A stretch of DNA of 64,000 bases from Talinum fruticosum (lineage: Eukaryota > Streptophyta > Magnoliopsida > Caryophyllales > Talinaceae), in NCBI GenBank assembly GCA_021018815.1, contig JAITYX010000003.1, positions 3,954,501 through 4,018,500 on the forward strand. Direction: 5' to 3'. Under the pieces are notes generated by a model. That model saw only the letters and a program-made list of their open reading frames with translations, ran no database searches and was not told where the DNA came from. Of this stretch, positions 58,465-64,000 are shown piece after piece. The position numbers and the translations under genes are program-made. The stretch's first letter is position 1, and every line of letters begins with the position of its first letter.

Positions 58465-60046
58465 TGAAGGTTTGCTCGGGAGAGTCCGAGTCACCCTAGA
58501 GGGGGTGAATAGGGTGATATAAGTTTTTCGTGGAAACGTTCACTCTTTTGTTAACGAGGAGACAGAGACGAGTTCCGAGTCAAACAAGTAGGTCGAAAAG
58601 CTTGGACTTAGAAATGCTATCACGAACAAACACGCAAGTCAAGCAGAGTAAAATGACTGTCCGAGTCTAGAATGAACTCGGAAAGATAACACTTAGAAAT
58701 TACGTGGAAACCCTCCCGGGCAGGAAAACCACGGACCGTGTCAATCCGGACACGAAGTCAATTCCACTATTTTGAGTCCACAAAATACCGTGAACTGATC
58801 GAACCCGAGTTGCTCCCTTAGACAACTCTATACAAGTTTTCCTAGACTCGTAAATTTCCTTATCTCGATCTAGTACTTCCTAGCTGAGATAACCCTTACA
58901 GCTAGGGACAACTAAGCCGAGTTAACCCTTACAGCTTAGTCAAGAGACCTTACAAAGAATGTAAGAAAGAGTTTGTAATCGAGTACAAGACCTTACAACT
59001 TAGAAAGTAATGAATTACAGAGTGGGAGTTATAAGTAGAAGATTGAAAGTAAATACAATGACTTTGAGCAAGTGTGTGTATTAACAATATGTTCGGCAAT
59101 CTTCAAGTCTTGTGAGGTGGCTTCTATTTCTAGATGACCAGGCAGAGTAGCCGTTATCTTCATCTCGCCGACCGAGAGTCCTCTCGTGACCGTTGATAGA
59201 AGCTTTCCGAGTCACTCGAAAGTATCCGTTGTAATGTGAACGTTGGACAACGGTTTAACTCTCTTGGAAGTTCCAAAACCATTGGCAGTGTCTTGAAAGA
59301 TAAGGTGGAAACCACCGTTAAGCTTGGCGTTCCAGCTTTTCCACATTTGGAAACGGACAACCCCGACACAATCTACTAAGACTCGGAGCAGAGAAGGTGA
59401 AAAGACGTGTCTCGCTGGTGATTTGACGTTCGAAGCTTCAGGCTACTTTTGTAGTTTGAAAAGTGTATCCTTAATTGAATAACCTACAAAAGTAAATCAA
59501 TTTTGGTTCTCAAAGTATAAAATACTTTGGTCCAAGATTAGACACGAGATAATAAAATAATTATGATAATTAAGCAACCGATTATCCGAGTCGAAACGAA
59601 ATGGAATTTTCTCGAGTCTAATATCCATGTAGCTAAAAATTCCATCGAGCTAGTCCGAGCAAAGAATCAAGTTAAGTAAGGAACATCGGAGTGAGATAAC
59701 TTGATATAGACTAAGCAATAATCATACTAAAAGTGCTGACTATAACATAATGGAACTTATAACCGTAAGTCGATTCTTAGTGAGAAAAGACGAAATACTA
59801 GTCTATTCAATTCGTGATAAATCGAGTGATGCTTGGACTCGGAACAAAGAACCAGCTTTCGAGTCACTTACAAATAAGCAGAAATATAAGAAGTAAGAAC
59901 TGTATCACTTAGAGAAGATATCATTTTACTCAAAGAAGTTTCGAGATACAGAGAATGCCTTGGAATCAAAACTCTATAAGTATGAGATGGTTATACCGAT
60001 TCATTTAATGCAACTCGAAATGCGTTGAGAAGTGTCCGAGTCTTCG
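58465..60046 (-). repeat. 5' LTR of copia C
   Basis: Plus-strand view starts TGAAGGTTTGCTCGGGAG and ends GAGTCTTCG (family CTTCA, last base changed). The LTR TATA box is mutated here: plus CTATTTCTAG at 59124-59133, so CTAGAAATAG on the coding strand. This LTR should drive the element, which may therefore be weakly transcribed. Confidence 0.92.
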
Positions 60047-60051
60047 GTCAA

Positions 60052-60231
60052 GTCGAAGCACCTCCCTCCGCTGTCTTCTATGAGGATGAGCCAGAGGATG
60101 ATATGGCCTTGGGTCAGATGACCAGAACAAAGCCACTGCCTAAAATCCCTATCCTGCCGCTGTCATCGCCACGATCATCAACTTCAACCCAAGCTTACCA
60201 GTGCCAGCACACTGCTCGCTCCTCCCCTTAG
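60052..60231 (+). pseudogene. ORF3 of copia B, C-terminal tail
   Basis: Resumes ORF3 of B after element C. The frame ends DDMALGQMTRTKPLPKIPIL, SSPRSSTSTQAYQ and stops at 60229-60231. It matches the tails of E (38999) and C (52426), each with the SYQRRRT-like Arg/Ser/Pro end. Confidence 0.75.
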
Positions 60232-60425
60232 TACCGCACGCCCCTTTCTTACTTTATCTTCTTTATTTTCTTTATTTTCTTTGTTTTTGTTTTTGTCCAA
60301 CATCAACTATATTTTTTTTATATATTTTTCTTCCCTGTTTTTGATGAAATGCCAAGGGGAGAAATATAGAAAATTAATGTTATTATGTTTAGGGGAGCTC
60401 ACCTTCTTTTTATATATATATGAAT
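60232..60425 (+). other. 3' spacer of copia B
   Basis: T-rich spacer with the purine tract GCCAAGGGGAGAAATATAG (60351-60369). Unlike E and C, no AAAAGGGGAGAT tract abuts the LTR. Instead the LTR follows TTTTTATATATATATGAAT. Confidence 0.6.
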
Positions 60426-61908
60426 TGAAGGCTCGGACTCGAAAACTAGACCACTCGAGTACTACCAAAGACAGGTACAAACCTCTTCCCTCCTATGTTT
60501 TTCTTACAAGTCATTCCGAGTATTAATGAAACTATTCCATATGTTTTCATTCGATTCGACCGACTCGGAAAACCCATTTTCATCTATCATCTCACACTCG
60601 ATGTTTCCGAGTCACTCATAAACTACTCGGATTTATCGCATGTTCAAAAATCTCTTTAACACTTCATATATGAGTTCTGATTGGATATCTTGAAGTAAAA
60701 TGAATTACATCATTAATTCATTTTTCTAAGCCAGACATGTTTGTTTGAGAATTATTTGTCCAAATCAAGTACGTATACTCGATATTTTGACTCTTATAAA
60801 TTGATCTTTCTTAAGGTCGACTCGATAGAATTTGAGTATAATGAATATTAGACTCGGAAAATCCTATTCTTCTAGGGCTGAGATAATTATGAACTTAATT
60901 GTCTTAATTAAATTATTATCGGTGCCTAATATTAGACCAAAGTATTTTATACTTTGAGAACCAAAATGATTTACTTTTGTAGGTTATCCAAACGAGGTTA
61001 TCTTATTTTCGAATTACAAAGGTAACGAGGCTTCAAGTCGTCAATCACCAGCAGACAAGGCTTTTCTACTTTTGAATAAGGCTCGGATGCTATGTCGGGA
61101 TTATTTGTTTCCAAAACTGGAAATCTTCAATGCTAAGCTCAACGGTGGTTTCCACCTTACTTTTCGGACACCACCAGCTGATTAGAGCATCTTTAGGAGC
61201 CAAGAGCCATTGTATAACGTTCACATCTCAATGGATCTTTTCTAAGCGACTCGGAAGAACCATTACAATTGTCATAAAGGACTTCGTTCGAAACTAGTCA
61301 CATCGGCTAATCCGCTTGGTCATCTATAAATAGAAGCGAACTCTCAAGACTTGAAGATTGCTGGAACTATTGTTGAAACACATTACTTAAGCTAAAGTCA
61401 TTGTATTCATACTCAATCTTCTATTTACAACTCCCGACTTGTAATTTATACTATCCGAGTTGTAAAGTCTTATCATCGATTACATACTCTTTCTTAATTT
61501 TTGAGTAAGGTCCCTTAATTGAGCTGTAAGGGTTAACTTAGCTCGGTTGTCCCTAGCTGTAAAGGTTACCTCGGTTAGGAAGTACTACATCGGATAAGGG
61601 AATTTCTAAGTCTAGGAAAACTATGTAAGGAATTATGTAAGGGAGCAATTCGGTTGAGTCGATCTGCTATATTTTGTGGATTCAAAATAGTGGATTTGAC
61701 TTGGTGCTTGGACTAGCACCGTCCATTGTTTTCTGCCCCGAGTAGGGTTTCCACGTATATTTGAGTTCATATTTTCCGAGTCCAATCTAGACTCAAACTG
61801 TCTTGATTATTCTTTTCAAGCGTAAATCTTCCAAGTTTGTTAAAATTTCCTTATCACCCTATTCACCTCCCTCTAGGGTGACTAAGACTCTACAAGAGCA
61901 AGCCTTCA
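60426..61908 (+). repeat. Shared LTR: 3' of copia B, 5' of copia F
   Basis: Starts TGAAGGCTCGGAC and ends AGCAAGCCTTCA. TATA box CTATAAATAG at 61324-61333. It is followed at once by AGGTATCGAGCC, a decayed initiator-Met primer site, and by gag. It therefore acts as the left LTR of the next internal region as well as the right LTR of B. Its length equals the B 5' LTR. Confidence 0.8.
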
Positions 61909-62561
61909 AGGTATCGAGCCTAGCCTTTCAGGTCCAACAACCTAAAGGTCTAAAGATCACATCGCTCGAAAAATAGAGAGTTCGATGAAGGAAGATCTTC
62001 CAACGAAACCACCTAAGTTCAAAGGATCAAATTTCGTGCACTCGAAAGAAACTAATGGAATGCTTTCTGCTAGACCACGATGAAGATGTATGGAACATCA
62101 TACAAGAAGGCAATTACATTCCAATGAAGATGAAAGACACCGGACACGTGCATAAAGTAATGTTCGAGTACACCAATGAAGAGGAAGAAAAGTTTAGAAA
62201 GAATTTTAAAACAATGAACATTCCGATGTGCACCATCAGCTCGGAAGAATACAACGAGTGTCAGCCGTGACACGGCTAAAGATATGTAGGACACTCTTGT
62301 CAACACAAACGAAGGAACAATCCAGTAAGACAAGTGAAGATAAGTTAATATCTTCACAAATATGAGCTGTTCAAGATGGAGCCGGAAGAAATCATAACTC
62401 GGATGTTTATATGCTTCGTTGAGATTACTAACAATCTCAAATCTCTAGGTAGAAAGATTTTCCATGAAGAAATGTGCGTAAAAATTCTAAGAGGTCTACC
62501 TAAGAGAAGATAGGGTCCCAAGGTGATTGCCATCGAGGAAGCTCGAACCTCTCTCAACTAA
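61909..62561 (+). pseudogene. Copia F leader and gag start, first copy
   Basis: Primer site, then a gag start region (about 61968, MARN-like but with a stop) and the frame 62055-62270 (MECFLLDHDEDVWNIIQEGN, FKTMNIPMCTISSEEYN). It continues to LPKRR with a TAG near 62511, and ends at CTCTCTCAACTA. At that point the leader begins again (GGTATCCGAGCC, 62562). It is a 652-bp unit duplicated in tandem. Confidence 0.85.
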
Positions 62562-64000
62562 GGTATCCGAGCCTAGCCTTTTAGAAAGGGTCTAACAACC
62601 TAAAGGTCTAAAGATCAGATGGCTCGAAACAATGGAGAGTTTGATGAAGGAAGATCTTCCAGCAGACCACCTAAGCTCAAAGGATCAAATTTCGTGCACT
62701 TAAAGAAACTAATGGAATACTTTCTGTTGGACCACGATGAAGACGTATGGAACATCATACAAGAAGGCAATTACATTCCAATGAAGATGGAAGACACTAG
62801 ACCTATGCCTAAAGCAATGTTCGAGTACACCACTAAAGAGTAAGAAAAGTTTAGAAAGAACTATAAAGCAATGAACATTACGATGTGCACCATCAGCTCA
62901 GAAGAATACAATAGAGTGTCAATCTATGACACATCTAAAGATGTGTGGGACACTCTTATCAACACATATGAAGGAACAAGCCAAGTAAGACAAGCAAAGA
63001 TAAGTCAATATCTTCACAAATATGAGATGTTCAAGATGGAGCTAGAAGGAAACATCACTCGGATGTTTATACGCTTCACTGAGATTACTAATAATCTCAA
63101 ATCTCTAGGTAGAAAGATTTCCCATGAAGAAATGTGCGGAAAAATTCTAAGAAGTCTACCTAAGAGAAGATGGGGTCCTAAGGTTACACCCATCGAGGAA
63201 GCTCGAAACCTCTCTCAACTAAAGCCAAACAAACTGATTGGTAAGCTACTTACCTACGTAATCCAACCGAAAGAAGAGGATGTCGAGGTCAGCACCAAAA
63301 AGAACATTGCGTTAAAGGCCTCGAAAGCGAGAGGAGAAAATATGAGTTCCTCGGATTCGAAGAAGATCCCATGGAACTCATTGCTCGAGGCTTCAAAAGA
63401 ATGATGAAGCACAAGAAATGGGAGAAAAGGCCAAGAGAAGAGTTCTACAAGAAAGGTAAGAAGGATAGAAAAGGTAAACACTCCTCCCCTTCAAAGTTAT
63501 CTTTAACTAAGAACTCGGCTGTTTTGAATGTGGTAGCAAAGATCACATAGTCAAAGACTGTCCAAGGAGAAAGAGGGACAGAAAGAAGAAGAAGGCTCTG
63601 ATGGCCACAGGGAGTGATGAAGATTCATCTGAAGAAGATGAAGACTCGGACGACTCAAAGTGTCCGATGGCGCTATCGGACTCGTAAGTTGAATATGACT
63701 CGGACTCCGACAACTTAGATATCGAGGAGACAAATCCTCATGAGGTAATAGAATACTTTATTAAGTTCTCCAAAGTTAATTTAGCTAAAGACATTTACAC
63801 TTTGGAAGAAAAGTCCAATTCGATTCTTCTCAATTCAAAAACAACTTGAGTCTATCACCTCTGAGAGCATTGGTTTGAAAAATAAATTGGAAAAACCGAG
63901 ACTTACTCTAAGAGAACTCAAGACTAGTACTCAAGCTAATGAGACTGAGTCCGAGACACTCGTAACAGAAAATGAGCATCTAAAACAAAAGCTCAATAAG
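62562..64000 (+). pseudogene. Copia F gag, second copy and continuation
   Basis: Leader copy, then ATG at 62619: MARNNGEFDEGRSSSRPPK and HDEDVWNIIQEGNYIPMKM, with a TAA at 62841 replacing a Glu codon. The frame 62871-63404 (177 residues) holds the UBN2-type core: MCTISSEEYNRVSIYDTSKD, WDTLINTYEGTSQVRQAKIS, RMFIRFTEITNNLKSLGRK, LPKRRWGPKVTPIEEARNL. A shift at about 63355 follows, then the knuckle CFECGSKDHIVKDC (63520-63561, intact), a Lys/Arg-rich run and Asp/Ser/Glu-rich repeats. It continues beyond the window. Confidence 0.87.
63520..63561 (+). other. Intact CCHC zinc knuckle of copia F gag
   Basis: Codes CFECGSKDHIVKDC, a perfect C-X2-C-X4-H-X4-C. It serves as the reference for the frameshifted knuckles of C and E and for the damaged one of B. 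Confidence 0.9.

Larger units (their letters stand above)
50400..60046 (-). mobile_element. Copia element C, complete with target duplication
   Basis: A 9.65-kb full-length copia element on the minus strand: 5' LTR 58465-60046, gag, protease, integrase, RT, RNase H, shortened ORF3, polypurine tract and 3' LTR 50400-51976. Target duplication GTCAA lies at 50395-50399 and 60047-60051, inside ORF3 of B. LTRs are near-identical by eye, so it is a late insertion. It is 1.2 kb shorter than E mainly because ORF3 has an internal deletion. Confidence 0.94.
26304..61908 (+). mobile_element. Copia element B (SIRE-like), host of four insertions
   Basis: Plus-strand copia element with 5' LTR 26304-27786, gag, protease, integrase, RT, RNase H, ORF3 and an LTR at 60426-61908. 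Both LTRs are 1483 bp by my borders but only moderately similar by eye. Its parts are separated by element E (30118-40999), a solo gypsy LTR (42235-45899), a Mutator element (47443-48459) and element C (50400-60046). Each insertion is proved by a target duplication that rejoins collinear copia sequence. The right LTR is followed by a primer site and gag of element F, so the right boundary is shared. Coding parts are all broken. Confidence 0.85.

Overview
The window looks like nuclear DNA of a flowering plant with a large, repeat-rich genome. The evidence is a SIRE/Maximus-like Ty1/copia family in several copies, an Athila-type Ty3/gypsy element primed by plant tRNA-Asp, a chromoviral (Tekay/Del-like) LTR, CACTA, hAT and Mutator DNA transposons, and a nuclear copy of plastid atpA. 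I see no intact host gene, RNA gene or CRISPR array. Almost every open frame is a broken piece of transposon gag or pol. The species cannot be named from this sequence.

Layout, left half. Positions 1-21559 are one minus-strand copia element (A) whose left end lies outside the window. It was interrupted twice. A non-autonomous Athila-like element (1300-9283, target duplication TTATG) split the integrase/RT linker. A 7.6-kb CACTA element (10276-17885, target TTG, left copy TTA) split the protease region. The CACTA element itself holds an hAT-type element (10842-11549, target duplication CTCAATCT) and the 3' end of another copia element (about 12890-14877). The 5' LTR of A carries a plastid atpA fragment (about 20850-21017). 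Then come a very diverged copia LTR (21587-23039), AT-rich sequence, a LINE-type DUF4283/zinc-knuckle relic (23772-24510) and a truncated gypsy-like LTR (24549-26303).

Layout, right half. A second copia element (B, plus strand) runs from its 5' LTR at 26304 to an LTR ending at 61908. Four insertions lie in it: complete copia element E (30118-40999, target AGCATG), a solo chromoviral-type LTR (42235-45899, target AGCCC), a Pack-MULE-like Mutator element (47443-48459, 9-bp target GATTATGTG), and complete copia element C on the minus strand (50400-60046, target GTCAA). The LTR at 60426-61908 is followed by a primer site and gag (element F), so B and F share an LTR in tandem. F has its leader and gag start duplicated (652-bp unit) and runs off the window at 64000.

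How the parts work together. The copia family has the usual order LTR, gag (UBN2-type with CCHC knuckle), protease, integrase, reverse transcriptase, RNase H, plus a third ORF (ORF3, about 1.6 kb) between pol and the 3' LTR. In B and C, ORF3 is preceded by the same ten bases, CTATAAATAG, that form the LTR TATA box. ORF3 may therefore have its own promoter. Its protein begins MPKRG, has a folded-looking N-terminal half, and has an acidic, Ser/Pro-rich C-terminal half. A recurrent CTCG/CTCGTAA word variation between otherwise near-identical copies may be a sequencing or assembly artefact and should be considered before reading the frameshifts as biological.
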